A stretch of DNA of 64,000 nucleotides from Roseivivax halodurans JCM 10272 (GTDB lineage: Bacteria > Pseudomonadota > Alphaproteobacteria > Rhodobacterales > Rhodobacteraceae). The stretch spans positions 62,001 to 126,000 of the forward strand of contig NZ_JALZ01000009.1 in assembly GCF_000521785.1 (NCBI RefSeq), given 5' to 3'. The position numbers and the translations under genes are program-made. Below the pieces are notes generated by a model. That model ran no database searches and was not told the DNA's origin. It saw nothing but the letters and a program-made list of their open reading frames with translations. Shown here piece after piece: positions 40,487 to 48,984 of the stretch. Numbering within the stretch: the first letter of the stretch is position 1; every line of letters begins with the position of its first letter.

Positions 40487-41521
40487 GTGAGCGACGCGAC
40501 CGACAGCGCAACAACCGACAAGACAAAGACCCGGGGCGCAGGGCACGGCTCACTCAAGGCCATCGACGTGACGCGCCCGCGGCACATCCCCCCCGGTCGC
40601 TGGTGGCGCATCCTCTTGCGCGTGGGCCAGCACGCCACAGAGCACAATACCTCGGTCATCGCCGCGGGCGTGGCGTTCTACACGCTTTTGTCGATCTTCC
40701 CGGCCTTCACCGCGTTCATCTCGCTCGCCGGCTACGTGCTCGACCCCTCGGATCTGACCGATCAGCTCGAGCAGCTCGTCGGGCTCCTGCCGCAGGAGGC
40801 GGCGATGATCATCCGCGATCAGGTGCTCGAAGTGACCGGCGGCGATTCCACCGCGACGGGCATCGCCGCGATCCTCGCCCTGACGCTGGCGCTCTACGGC
40901 TCGGTGCGCGGGGTCAAGACGCTGATGGCCGGGATGAACATCGCCTATGGCGAACGCGAGAAACGCAACATCATCATGCTGAACCTCGTCGCGATCGTGC
41001 TGATGATCGTCCTGATCGTGGGGGTCGCCATCGCACTCAACGCGGTCATCGTCATCCCCGTTGTAATGGACTTCGTCGGCCTCTCCTCCGGGCTCGACAT
41101 CTTCCTGCGCCTGCTGAAGTGGATCATCCTTTTCGGCATGGTGGTGTTCGGTCTGTCGCTGCTCTATCGGTTCGCGCCCTCGCGGCGGAAGGCGAAGTGG
41201 CGCTGGGTGTCGCCGGGAGCCCTGGTGGCGGCGATCCTCTGGATGATCGGCACCATAGGGTTCTCGGTCTATGTCCAGAACTTCGGGAGCTACAACGAGA
41301 CCTACGGCACCCTCGGCGGCGTGATCATCCTGCTGACATGGCTGTGGCTCTCGGCCTTCATCGTGCTGCTCGGCGCCGAATTCAACGCCGAGATCGAGCA
41401 TCACACGACTGCCGACACGACCGCCGGGCGCGACCGGCCGATGGGGCAACGCGGGGCGGTGAAGGCCGACACGGTACCCGACGGCAGCGTGGACACTTCG
41501 AGGTCAGGGCCCGCTGACTAA
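40487..41521 (+). CDS. YihY/BrkB family inner-membrane protein
   Basis: A 344-residue polytopic protein of the YihY/virulence factor BrkB (formerly RNase BN) family. A basic N-terminal tail of about 50 residues precedes six helices. Family motifs VAFYTLLSIFPAFTAFISL and GLSLLYRFAPSRR are present. The start is GTG. Function is not established; a role in transport or envelope integrity is suggested for relatives. Confidence 0.88.
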   Translation: MSDATDSATTDKTKTRGAGHGSLKAIDVTRPRHIPPGRWWRILLRVGQHATEHNTSVIAAGVAFYTLLSIFPAFTAFISLAGYVLDPSDLTDQLEQLVGLLPQEAAMIIRDQVLEVTGGDSTATGIAAILALTLALYGSVRGVKTLMAGMNIAYGEREKRNIIMLNLVAIVLMIVLIVGVAIALNAVIVIPVVMDFVGLSSGLDIFLRLLKWIILFGMVVFGLSLLYRFAPSRRKAKWRWVSPGALVAAILWMIGTIGFSVYVQNFGSYNETYGTLGGVIILLTWLWLSAFIVLLGAEFNAEIEHHTTADTTAGRDRPMGQRGAVKADTVPDGSVDTSRSGPAD

Positions 41522-41535
41522 GGACCGAACAAGAA

Positions 41536-41566
41536 AGCGGCGCGCCCCGCTTGGGGACGCGCCGCT
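41536..41566. terminator. Bidirectional hairpin between yihY and acpP
   Basis: AGCGGCGCG pairs with CGCGCCGCT, and an inner CCCC/GGGG stem has a GCTT loop and one bulged A. On the minus strand it is followed by TTTCTTG, so it should end acpP transcription. It also lies 15 bp after the yihY stop. Confidence 0.75.
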
Positions 41567-41596
41567 CCATGGAATACCGATGAGGTCAGGAGGCGG

Positions 41597-41830
41597 TCAG
41601 GTCGCTTCCTTGATGAACTTCACGGCGTCGCCGAAGGTCTGGATGGTCTCGGCCGCATCGTCGGGGATCTCGATACCGAATTCCTCTTCGAAGGCCATGA
41701 CCAGCTCGACGGTGTCGAGGCTGTCGGCGCCGAGATCGTCGATGAAGGAGGCGTTCTCGGTCACCTTCGCTTCTTCCACGCCGAGGTGCTCGACCACGAT
41801 CTTGCGCACGCGATCTTCGATGTCGCTCAT
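41597..41830 (-). CDS. acpP: Acyl carrier protein
   Basis: Carries growing acyl chains in fatty-acid synthesis. It is 77 residues long and acidic. The phosphopantetheine serine is S37 in [10 protein letters not shown]. The start [20 protein letters not shown] is standard. It is the last gene of fabD-fabG-acpP, but 220 bp separate it from fabG and a good promoter is found there, so it probably has its own supply. fabF is not next to it. Confidence 0.97.
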   Translation of the reverse strand: MSDIEDRVRKIVVEHLGVEEAKVTENASFIDDLGADSLDTVELVMAFEEEFGIEIPDDAAETIQTFGDAVKFIKEAT

Positions 41831-41992
41831 GTTATCTTCCTCACAATGCTTTCGGACGCCTCTCGTCCGATGTTCCCTCGCCCGTCGGGCTGGTTTCTTT
41901 CGTGCCCCGATGTCGGGGCGGCGCCTCTTTCCCGCCCGAAGGCGGACGGGATACAGGTCCCGGAGCACCCTCCGGGCCTGAAGCTGCGAGCG

Positions 41993-42020
41993 CCTATAGC
42001 ATATGGCTCGGCGATGGCAA
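41993..42020 (-). promoter_or_regulatory. Probable acpP promoter
   Basis: On the minus strand TTGCCA (42015-42020), 16 bp, TATAGG (41993-41998). The start of transcription would fall near 41986, about 155 bp before acpP. The long leader holds two short hairpins (41904-41919 and 41931-41950) of unknown role. Confidence 0.45.
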
Positions 42021-42050
42021 ACGCTTTCCCCGGTAGCATTTAGCGCCCTG

Positions 42051-42788
42051 TCACAGCATCGCCATGCCGCCGTTCACGTGGAGCGTGCTGCCGGTCACGT
42101 AGCCCGCCTCCGCGCTGGCGAGATACAGGGCGGCGGCGGCGATTTCCTCGGCCTTGCCCATCCGTCCGACCGGGATCTGCGACAGCAGCGCGCCGCGCTG
42201 GTCGTCGTTCAGCTTGTCGGTCATCGCCGTCTCGATGAAGCCCGGCGCGATCGCGTTGACGGTGATGTTGCGCGAGGCGACCTCGGCCGCGAGCGACTTC
42301 GACATTCCGACGAGACCCGCCTTGGCGGCGGCGTAATTGCCCTGCCCGGGATTGCCGGTGGCACCGACGATCGAGGTCACGTTGATGATGCGGCCCCATT
42401 TCGACTTCATCATGCCCCTCAGGACGCCCCGGGTCAGGCGGAAGGCCGCCGTCAGGTTCACATCGATCACCTGGCTCCATTCGTCGTCGGACATGCGCAT
42501 GAAGACGTTATCGCGAGTGATGCCGGCATTGTTCACGAGGATGTCGACCGAACCCATCGCCTCCGCGGCCTGTTTCGGCAGCGCCGCGACCGCCTCGGGG
42601 TCGCCGAGGTTGCAGGGCAGGACATGGCTGCGCTCACCCAGTTTGCCGGCCAGTTCCTGAAGCGGCGCCTCGCGCGTGCCCGACAGGCCGACTGTGGCCC
42701 CTGCGTCGTGCAGCGCTGCGGCAATCGCTCCGCCTATTCCTCCTGAGGCGCCGGTCACCAGCGCGCACTTCCCGGTTAGATCGAACAT
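42051..42788 (-). CDS. fabG: 3-oxoacyl-ACP reductase FabG
   Basis: NADPH-dependent reductase of the fatty-acid cycle. It is 245 residues long with a short-chain dehydrogenase fold. Cofactor loop [16 protein letters not shown] motif, and the catalytic S-Y-K set in NVTSIVG and GNYAAAKAG are present. The C-terminal [10 protein letters not shown] is typical of true FabG. It follows fabD by 147 bp. Confidence 0.97.
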   Translation of the reverse strand: MFDLTGKCALVTGASGGIGGAIAAALHDAGATVGLSGTREAPLQELAGKLGERSHVLPCNLGDPEAVAALPKQAAEAMGSVDILVNNAGITRDNVFMRMSDDEWSQVIDVNLTAAFRLTRGVLRGMMKSKWGRIINVTSIVGATGNPGQGNYAAAKAGLVGMSKSLAAEVASRNITVNAIAPGFIETAMTDKLNDDQRGALLSQIPVGRMGKAEEIAAAALYLASAEAGYVTGSTLHVNGGMAML

Positions 42789-42935
42789 CACGTCTCTCCC
42801 TCTCCCGTCGTGGCGCGCGCCGCATCTCTGTGCGGACACTGGCACGCCGCGACCATTCCATGACCCGTTACCCACACATTCACCGTACCGAATCTCTTGT
42901 GGATGGCGCTCACTTAGCGAGCGGAACCGGCAGGT

Positions 42936-43868
42936 TCACAAGGCGGAAACCGCACCCACATCGCCTGGCGACCCGACCGTTCTTGTGGCGATGGACCGGT
43001 CGATGCGCTTGACCATGCCCGACAGCGCCTTGCCCGCACCGATCTCCCAGATCTCCGTCACGCCCTGCCCCGCCATCCAGACGATGCTTTCGCGCCAGCG
43101 CACGGCGCCGGTGATCTGATCCACCAGAAGCTCGCGGATGGTCGCGGGATCGGTCACGGCCTCGGCCTTCACGTTGGAGACAACTGGCGCGCGCGGCGAA
43201 GCGATCTCGACGGCATCGAGCGCGTCGCGCATCCGTTCGGCCGCAGGGGCCATCAGCGCGCAATGGAACGGCGCCGAGACCGGAAGGAGCATCGCCCGTT
43301 TCGCCCCCTTGTCCTTAGCGATTGCGACGGCCCGTTCGACCGCCTGTTTGTGTCCCGAGACCACCACCTGCGCGGGGTCGTTGTCGTTCGCCGCCTGGCA
43401 GACCTCGCCTTCGGCCGCCTCGTGCGCAACCGCGCGCACCGTGTCGAGGTTGAGCCCGAGAATGGCCGCCATCGCACCGGTCCCGACCGGGGTCGCTTCC
43501 TGCATCGCGCGACCGCGGATCCGCAGAAGCCGGGCGCAATCGGTCAGTGTGAGGGCCTCCGCCGCCGCCAGAGCCGAATATTCGCCGAGCGAGTGCCCTG
43601 CCACGTAAGAGGCCTGATCGACGCCAAAGCCTTCGGCCTCGAGCGCGCGGAGAGCGGCGATCGAGGTGGCCATCAGGGCCGGCTGCGCGTTCTGTGTGAG
43701 TGTGAGCTCGTCGGCATCACCCTCCCAGATGAGGGTCGAAAGCTTCTCGCCCAGGGCCTCGTCCACTTCCTCGAACACCGCCTTCGCGGCGGGATAGGCG
43801 TCAGCCAGATCGCGGCCCATACCGATGGTCTGGGCTCCCTGTCCGGGAAAAACGAAGGCGCGGCTCAT
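42936..43868 (-). CDS. fabD: Malonyl-CoA:ACP transacylase FabD
   Basis: Loads malonate from CoA onto ACP. It is 310 residues long. The active-site serine is in GHSLGEYSAL, the start motif FPGQGAQTIGMG is present, and a conserved histidine is in SAPFHCALM. AAAGGAG precedes the ATG. It is the first gene of the fab cluster and divergent from the cytochrome b561 fusion. Confidence 0.97.
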   Translation of the reverse strand: MSRAFVFPGQGAQTIGMGRDLADAYPAAKAVFEEVDEALGEKLSTLIWEGDADELTLTQNAQPALMATSIAALRALEAEGFGVDQASYVAGHSLGEYSALAAAEALTLTDCARLLRIRGRAMQEATPVGTGAMAAILGLNLDTVRAVAHEAAEGEVCQAANDNDPAQVVVSGHKQAVERAVAIAKDKGAKRAMLLPVSAPFHCALMAPAAERMRDALDAVEIASPRAPVVSNVKAEAVTDPATIRELLVDQITGAVRWRESIVWMAGQGVTEIWEIGAGKALSGMVKRIDRSIATRTVGSPGDVGAVSAL

Positions 43869-44040
43869 GGGCAGGTCTCCTTTCGGGGGCCGAAGTTTCG
43901 GCGTCCATTACATATGCAGCGGCGGTTGCGCAACGGATCGGAGCGCCGACGCACGACCGCTGTGCAGGGGGTCGAATTGCATCTGATCCCCTGACCCTAT
44001 TTTCAGCTGGCAACACATTCCCCCAGTGAAGAGGTCCTTC

Positions 44041-45243
44041 ATGAGCGCGAGAAATGCCACTGACCGCTACGGCACGGTCGCCAAGGCGTTCCACTGGACG
44101 ACAGCCCTCGGCATTTTCCTCAACCTCGCCGTCGGCGTTCTCGCCGCCTGGCTGCCGACCGGATCGGAAGCAGAGGTGGCGCGGAAGGCGTCGGTCTTCT
44201 CGGTCCACAAGACGCTCGGCGTCGCGATCTTCGCAGTGGCGCTGCTTCGGATCGTCTGGGCCGTGACGCAGCCGAAGCCTGCCCCGCTCCACCCCGAGCG
44301 CCGGGCGGAAACCCTCCTGGCCGATACGGTGCACTGGCTTCTCTACGGCAGTCTCGTACTCGTCCCGCTCTCGGGATGGATCGGCCATGCGGCGAGCGAG
44401 GGCTTCGCACGTATCCTCTGGCCCTTGGGGCAGTCGCTTCCGCTGGTCCCGAAATCGCCTCGGCTGGCCGAGACAGCCTGGGCGCTGCACTACGTCCTGA
44501 TATGGGTGCTCGTCATCGCGATCGCAGCGCATGTAGCGGGTGCACTGAAACATCACTATGTCGTCCGCGACGAAACCCTTCGGCGCATGCTGCCCGGCGA
44601 GACCCGCGCCGGCCGGCCCGGCGCGAAGCACGGGACGGTCAAGCCGGCGGCTCTTGCCGTGCTCTTCTGGGCGGTGGCCATCGGCCTCGGCGCGGGGGCG
44701 GGTCTCTACCGTCAGGGGGCCTCCGCCGCCGAGGGCCCTGCGCTCGAGGCCGTCGCCTCGGAGTGGCAAGTCGAGAGCGGGACGCTTGCCATCGACGTCA
44801 TCCAGATGAACTCCGAGGTGTCGGGTGCCTTCGCGGACTGGACCGCCGACATCGCTTTCGAAGAGCCGGACGGTATGGGACGCGCGGGCGAGGTCACCGT
44901 GCGGATCAACACCGGCTCACTGTCGCTCGGGTCGGTCAGCGAGCAGGCGACAAATTCCGACTACCTTGCTTCCGAGGAATATCCCACGGCAACCTTTTCG
45001 GCCGAGATCGTGAAGAGCGGCGATGGCTATCTGGCCGAGGGGACGCTTGCGCTGAAGGGCGAGGAGGTGCCTGTCACCTTGCCCTTCACGCTGAAGCTCG
45101 ACGGCAACACCGCCACGATGCAGGGGCGGACCGTGCTCGACCGCCGCAGCTTCGGCATCGGGCAGGACATGGACAGCGAGAGCCAGGTCGGTTTCGAGGT
45201 CGCGGTGAGGGTGGAACTGACCGCCACACGGTCGAGCGACTGA
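44041..45243 (+). CDS. Cytochrome b561-YceI fusion protein
   Basis: A 400-residue two-part membrane protein. Residues 1 to about 185 form a four-helix cytochrome b561 domain with histidines suited to heme binding (H18 in KAFHW, the SVHK motif, VHWLLYG, and the HVAGALKHH cluster). One further helix (about 205-225) leads to a periplasmic YceI domain (about 240-400), a lipocalin-like fold that binds isoprenoid quinones in relatives. An AGAGG site precedes the ATG; an in-frame GTG five codons earlier is less likely. It may move electrons between the quinone pool and a YceI-bound lipid. Confidence 0.9.
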   Translation: MSARNATDRYGTVAKAFHWTTALGIFLNLAVGVLAAWLPTGSEAEVARKASVFSVHKTLGVAIFAVALLRIVWAVTQPKPAPLHPERRAETLLADTVHWLLYGSLVLVPLSGWIGHAASEGFARILWPLGQSLPLVPKSPRLAETAWALHYVLIWVLVIAIAAHVAGALKHHYVVRDETLRRMLPGETRAGRPGAKHGTVKPAALAVLFWAVAIGLGAGAGLYRQGASAAEGPALEAVASEWQVESGTLAIDVIQMNSEVSGAFADWTADIAFEEPDGMGRAGEVTVRINTGSLSLGSVSEQATNSDYLASEEYPTATFSAEIVKSGDGYLAEGTLALKGEEVPVTLPFTLKLDGNTATMQGRTVLDRRSFGIGQDMDSESQVGFEVAVRVELTATRSSD

Positions 45244-45265
45244 TCGCGGTCTTTCGGGAAAAGCA

Positions 45266-45293
45266 AAACGGCCCGCCAATTGGCGGGCCGTTT
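45266..45293. terminator. Perfect 28-bp palindromic bidirectional terminator
   Basis: The 14-base arm AAACGGCCCGCCAA is followed at once by its exact reverse complement, with T-runs on both strands (TTTCTTTAT on plus). It lies between the convergent b561-YceI fusion and stand-alone YceI genes and should serve both. Confidence 0.85.
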
Positions 45294-45314
45294 CTTTATC
45301 ATATCGTTCACGCT

Positions 45315-45905
45315 TCAGCTTTCGCTTTCCGCGTCCGCCTGCATGGCCTCGAACGAGATCTCGACCTGCACCTCATCGCTGACCATCGGAGCGAACATGC
45401 CGAGGTTGTAGTCCGAGCGCAGAAGCGTCGTCGTTGCGGAGAAGCCGGCCCACGGCTTGCCCTCCATCGGATGCTCGCCCGCTTGGTTCAGCGTGGCGTC
45501 GAGCACGACTTCCTGCGTCACCCCGTTCAACGACAGATCGCCGGTGATGTTGGCGGTGTTGTCGCCGGTCACCTCGATATCCGTCGAGGTAAAGGTCACC
45601 ATGTCCTCTTCGGTCGCCCCGAAGAAATCGTCCGACATGAAGTGCTCGAAACGGGCCTCCCAGCCGGTCAGCATCGAGCGGACGGGGAAAGAGACCTCGA
45701 CCGAGGAATTCGCGGGATCTTCCTGATCGAACATGACGTCGCCGTCGAAGCCCGAGAACATGCCGTAGCCGGTCGAGAAGCCGAGATGGTCGTAGTGGAA
45801 GACGATCTGGCTGTGCGAGCTGTCGAGTTCGTAGGCGACGGGCTCGGCCATAAGCGCGGTCGCCGGGAGAAGCGCAAGTGCGGTGGCGGCTGCAAGGCGG
45901 GTCAT
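45315..45905 (-). CDS. Periplasmic YceI family protein
   Basis: A 196-residue exported lipid-binding protein: signal peptide 1 to about 20 (ALMA|EPVAY) and a YceI domain beginning YELDSSHSQIVFHYDHLGFS. Family members bind polyprenoids such as ubiquinone. It is a paralogue of the C-terminal half of the neighbouring b561 fusion and faces it across the terminator, so the two may act on the same lipid. The start is the ATG with the signal peptide, not one 26 codons upstream. Confidence 0.9.
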   Translation of the reverse strand: MTRLAAATALALLPATALMAEPVAYELDSSHSQIVFHYDHLGFSTGYGMFSGFDGDVMFDQEDPANSSVEVSFPVRSMLTGWEARFEHFMSDDFFGATEEDMVTFTSTDIEVTGDNTANITGDLSLNGVTQEVVLDATLNQAGEHPMEGKPWAGFSATTTLLRSDYNLGMFAPMVSDEVQVEISFEAMQADAESES

Positions 45906-46241
45906 TGAGAATCCTCTCTGTTTGGGTTGCTCCGCGCAGAGAGGTGCAGCATGCATCGCGGCGATCAATCGCTGCGGCATCACATGTCCTGTGGAGAAGT
46001 GAACAGCCGAAGGCGAGACGGAGACCCAGCCCCGGCAAAAAACGGTGGCTCATTGCGAGACCCGTGCGCCTTCGCTTCCACGAGCGCGTGCGGTGCAGCT
46101 CTCCCCTTGCGTCACGTCACAGGGCGTGTATACGCGGGCTTCCTTCCGCAACCCGATCGGAACCGCGCAGTCTCTCGTGGGCAGGCGCGGAAGGACCAGA
46201 TGCCTGTCCTTTGAAATGCGCCAGACATGAACGGAGACCAC
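45906..46241. other. Intergenic region between yceI and rpsF
   Basis: 336 bp between divergent genes. It holds the rpsF promoter proposed at 46107-46134. The leader (about 46141-46241) contains TTCC..GGAA pairings that could include an S6:S18 binding motif, which is known in rpsF leaders of many bacteria, but I cannot fold it with certainty. Short frames in it do not look coding. Confidence 0.4.
46107..46134 (+). promoter_or_regulatory. Probable promoter of the rpsF operon
   Basis: TTGCGT (46107-46112), 16 bp, TATACG (46129-46134), about 105 bp before the rpsF start. Motif match only. Confidence 0.4.
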
Positions 46242-46601
46242 ATGCCGAAGTACGAGCATGTTTTCATCTCGCGTCAGGACCTCTCGAACACCCAAGCCGA
46301 GGGCCTGATCGAACACTTCTCCTCCATTCTCAGCGATAACGGCGGCACGCTCGTCGAAAGCGAGTACTGGGGCGTGAAGACCATGGCCTATAAGATCAAC
46401 AAGAACCGCAAGGGCCATTACGCCTTCCTCCGCACCGACGCGCCCGCCTCGGCCGTGCAGGAGATGGAGCGTCTGATGCGCCTTCATGACGACGTGATGC
46501 GCGTGCTCACCATCAAGGTGGACGAGCACGAAGAAGGCCCGTCGATCCAGATGCAGAAGAAAGACGAACGCGACGATCGCCGTCGCGAGCGCCGCAACTG
46601 A
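46242..46601 (+). CDS. rpsF: 30S ribosomal protein S6
   Basis: Central-domain 30S protein that pairs with S18. It is 119 residues long, starting [20 protein letters not shown], with [19 protein letters not shown] and a charged C-terminal tail ending DRRRERRN. The ATG at 46242 has GGAG upstream; an earlier in-frame ATG gives five extra residues not seen in the family. It is the first gene of rpsF-rpsR-rplI. Confidence 0.97.
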   Translation: MPKYEHVFISRQDLSNTQAEGLIEHFSSILSDNGGTLVESEYWGVKTMAYKINKNRKGHYAFLRTDAPASAVQEMERLMRLHDDVMRVLTIKVDEHEEGPSIQMQKKDERDDRRRERRN

Positions 46602-46626
46602 TCGTCAGAGGATAGGAGCTATACCC

Positions 46627-46854
46627 ATGGCAGCAAAACCGTTTTTCCGCCGCCGCAAGGTCTGCCCGTTCTCCGGCGAGAACGCGCCCAAGATCGACTA
46701 CAAGGACACCAAGCTGCTGCAGCGCTACGTGTCCGAGCGCGGCAAGATCGTCCCGAGCCGCATCACCGCGGTGTCGTCCAAGAAGCAGCGTGAACTGAGC
46801 CGCGCGATCAAGCGCGCCCGCTTCCTCGCGCTTCTCCCCTACGCCGTGAAGTAA
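46627..46854 (+). CDS. rpsR: 30S ribosomal protein S18
   Basis: A 75-residue basic protein that binds S6 and the 16S platform. It has the motifs [37 protein letters not shown] and [18 protein letters not shown] precedes the ATG. It sits 25 bp after rpsF. Confidence 0.97.
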   Translation: MAAKPFFRRRKVCPFSGENAPKIDYKDTKLLQRYVSERGKIVPSRITAVSSKKQRELSRAIKRARFLALLPYAVK

Positions 46855-46864
46855 GGAGAGAAAG

Positions 46865-47524
46865 ATGCAAGTCATTCTGCTGGAACGCGTGGCCAAGCTT
46901 GGCCAGATGGGCGACGTCGTCGACGTCAAGCCCGGCTATGCGCGCAACTTCCTTCTCCTTCAGGGCAAGGCTCTGACCGCGTCCAAGGAGAACATCGCCC
47001 GCTTCGAATCCGAGAAGGCGAATCTCGAGGCGAAGAACCTCGAGACCCGCAAGGAAGCCGAAGCGGTCGCCGAGAAACTCGACGGCGAGCAGTTCGTGGT
47101 GATTCGCCAGGCCTCCGACGGCGGCAACCTCTACGGCTCCGTGACCACGCGCGACGCGGCCGAAGTCTGCAAGGACGCCGGCTTCGACGTCGACCGCAAG
47201 CAGGTCATCATCCGCGAGCCGATCAAGGAGCTGGGCCTCCACGCCGTGGAGCTGCACCTGCACCCCGAGGTGATCGTCGAAGTGACGCTGAACGTCGCCC
47301 GTTCGCCGGAAGAGGCCGAGATCCAGAAGGCCGGCAAGTCCATCCAGGACATCGCCGCCGAGGAAGAGGCTCAGGCCGAATTCGAGATCTCCGAACTCTT
47401 CGACGACATGGGCGCTGCCCAGCTCGACGAACTCGAGACGGAGACCGAACAGGCGGCCGACGAGCCTGCCGTCCAGGACAAGGACGAACTCGACGACCGG
47501 CTCGGCCGCGGCGATTCGAACTGA
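46865..47524 (+). CDS. rplI: 50S ribosomal protein L9 with acidic C-terminal extension
   Basis: Binds 23S rRNA near L1 and restrains frameshifting. The N-terminal domain [19 protein letters not shown], the long connecting helix (about 40-75) and the C-terminal domain up to about residue 150 are standard. A further 65 residues are strongly acidic (runs of E, D, A, Q), giving 219 residues against about 149 in E. coli. Such tails occur in related alphaproteobacteria. The gene ends the operon before a good terminator. Confidence 0.96.
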   Translation: MQVILLERVAKLGQMGDVVDVKPGYARNFLLLQGKALTASKENIARFESEKANLEAKNLETRKEAEAVAEKLDGEQFVVIRQASDGGNLYGSVTTRDAAEVCKDAGFDVDRKQVIIREPIKELGLHAVELHLHPEVIVEVTLNVARSPEEAEIQKAGKSIQDIAAEEEAQAEFEISELFDDMGAAQLDELETETEQAADEPAVQDKDELDDRLGRGDSN

Positions 47525-47551
47525 ACTCCCGCTACATACGGGATGTAACAA

Positions 47552-47583
47552 GGGTCGCCGCGGACAACGCGGCGGCCCTTTTT
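47552..47583 (+). terminator. Intrinsic terminator of the rpsF-rpsR-rplI operon
   Basis: 11-bp stem GGGTCGCCGCG / CGCGGCGGCCC (one G-U pair), loop GACAA, followed by TTTTT. It begins 28 bp after the rplI stop. Confidence 0.9.
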
Positions 47584-47663
47584 CGTCGATGACAACGTAG
47601 CGGCATCGAATCCGCGTGCACTTGGCAAGCAACTGACGTCATTCAGTATCGCACTTGATTTAG

Positions 47664-47680
47664 CGGCCATTTTGTGGCCG
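47664..47680. promoter_or_regulatory. Inverted repeat upstream of the XRE regulator gene
   Basis: Perfect CGGCCA, five bases (TTTTG), TGGCCG, 30 bp before the GTG start. It lies between TTGATT and TTTAAA, so it could overlap a promoter. A second repeat, ACTGA, six bases, TCAGT, is at 47632-47647. Either could be an operator for the XRE protein or another regulator. Confidence 0.4.
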
Positions 47681-47709
47681 TTTAAAGGTACATTGAAGAA
47701 GAGTGCATC

Positions 47710-48090
47710 GTGAATATTGTAGACAAGCATATTGGTTCCCGCGTGCGTGCCCAAAGGCAGTCGCGCGGTCTCACGCAACGTCAACTTGGCGACAAACTGG
47801 GCGTCCGGTTCCAGCAGGTCCAGAAATACGAGAGCGGTCAGAACCGGATATCAGCGGCGCAGATGTGGCGGATCGCAAGCGTACTGAGCGTGCCGATCAG
47901 CCATTTTTTCGAGAATCTGGATCTGACGGATGCCGAGACGAGCGGCGCCGATCCCGGAACGGCCCATCTGACCCCATCCCAGGCACGGGAATTGGCGCAC
48001 ATCTTCACGACGCTGGACACCTCCCGGCGAGAAGCGGTGATGGCGTTTCTTCGGTCGCTTGCGCAAACCGGTCAGGATGTGCGATCCTAA
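47710..48090 (+). CDS. XRE-family helix-turn-helix regulator
   Basis: A 126-residue protein with an HTH domain at about 8-65 (IGSRVRAQRQSRGLTQRQLG, then FQQVQKYESGQNRISA). This is the widespread alphaproteobacterial XRE group exemplified by rhizobial small HTH proteins. The C-terminal 45 residues are helical and could mediate dimers. It starts with GTG. It is 27 bp before luxR in the same direction, so it is likely in one transcript and may control the quorum-sensing genes. Its DNA target is unknown. Confidence 0.85.
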   Translation: MNIVDKHIGSRVRAQRQSRGLTQRQLGDKLGVRFQQVQKYESGQNRISAAQMWRIASVLSVPISHFFENLDLTDAETSGADPGTAHLTPSQARELAHIFTTLDTSRREAVMAFLRSLAQTGQDVRS

Positions 48091-48117
48091 CGATGTGTTC
48101 GGCTCAGTTTTGCCGCG

Positions 48118-48834
48118 ATGTCGTGGGATGTTATGGACCTCACTGATATTCTTCCCGAAAGAACGGATGAGGTACTCGTGATCGACGTCCTGCAAAGGAT
48201 CTGCGATCAGTTCGGCTTGGAAAATGCCGCCTATGCGGGCTCCAACCCCGTGTCAGGTCGCGTCCATGGTCTGATGACCTATTCGCCGGACTGGCAAGCG
48301 CATTACGCCAAGAACGGATATCACCGGATCGATCCGACATTGATCGAGGCGCGTCGCAGCATCGCGCCCGTCGATTGGCACCGTCTTGCGCCGGACGACA
48401 ACTTTCATACGGTGTTCCGCGACGCTGCGGATTTCGGCATCAGCAATCGGGGACTGACCATTCCCGTCCGCGGCCCTCTCGGCGATGTCGGCTCCCTCAG
48501 CGTCACGACAAATCTCTCCGAGCCGGAATGGGAAAAGCTGCGCTCGGGAATCATCGCGAATTTGCAATCCTTCGCGGTCCACATCCACGACAGGGTCATG
48601 CGCGAAGACAAGCTCATGGCGGTCCTATCGGACCATCAGCTGTCGTCTCGCGAGATCGAGATCCTACAGTGGATTGCGGCCGGCAAGACACAGACGGATA
48701 TCGGCGGAATATTGTCGATCTCGCACCGGACCGTCGAGGTGCATTTGCGTTCCGCACGGACCAAACTGAACGCACTCACCACCGCTCAGGCGATCGGTCG
48801 GGCCATTTCCCGCGGGCTCATCTATCCCGAGTAA
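48118..48834 (+). CDS. LuxR-family acyl-homoserine-lactone receptor
   Basis: A quorum-sensing transcription factor of 238 residues: an autoinducer-binding domain at about 15-160 and a LuxR-type HTH at about 173-235 (LSSREIEILQWIAAGKTQTD). The AHL-contact residues are all present as W59, Y63, D72, P73 and W87, which line up with TraR W57, Y61, D70, P71 and W85, so it should bind a signal. A later ATG (48133) is an alternative start; neither has a strong ribosome site. It pairs with the luxI gene downstream. Confidence 0.92.
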   Translation: MSWDVMDLTDILPERTDEVLVIDVLQRICDQFGLENAAYAGSNPVSGRVHGLMTYSPDWQAHYAKNGYHRIDPTLIEARRSIAPVDWHRLAPDDNFHTVFRDAADFGISNRGLTIPVRGPLGDVGSLSVTTNLSEPEWEKLRSGIIANLQSFAVHIHDRVMREDKLMAVLSDHQLSSREIEILQWIAAGKTQTDIGGILSISHRTVEVHLRSARTKLNALTTAQAIGRAISRGLIYPE

Positions 48835-48870
48835 TCCCCAAATTGGCCACAATTTATTGGTGTGACGCAA

Positions 48871-48888
48871 GGGGATACGGGATTCCCC
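48871..48888. promoter_or_regulatory. Imperfect 18-bp inverted repeat, lux-box candidate
   Basis: GGGGATACGGGATTCCCC lies in the 150-bp gap between luxR and luxI. The outer five bases are perfectly complementary. If TATTCT (48914-48919) is the -10, the repeat is centred about 46 bp before the start site, where LuxR-type activators sit. It does not match the classical lux-box sequence, so this is a positional guess. Confidence 0.35.
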
Positions 48889-48984
48889 CAATAGTTATCA
48901 CGTCCTGCTTCTCTATTCTCCATTAACCGAAGGCCGGTCCAATCACTCGGATCCGCCTCGAGTCAGGGGAAGAAGGAAACGGTC

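Noticed and set aside
41904-41950. Hairpins in the acpP leader as terminators of fabG
   Set aside because: They lack T-runs and sit downstream of the likely acpP promoter; kept only as leader structure.
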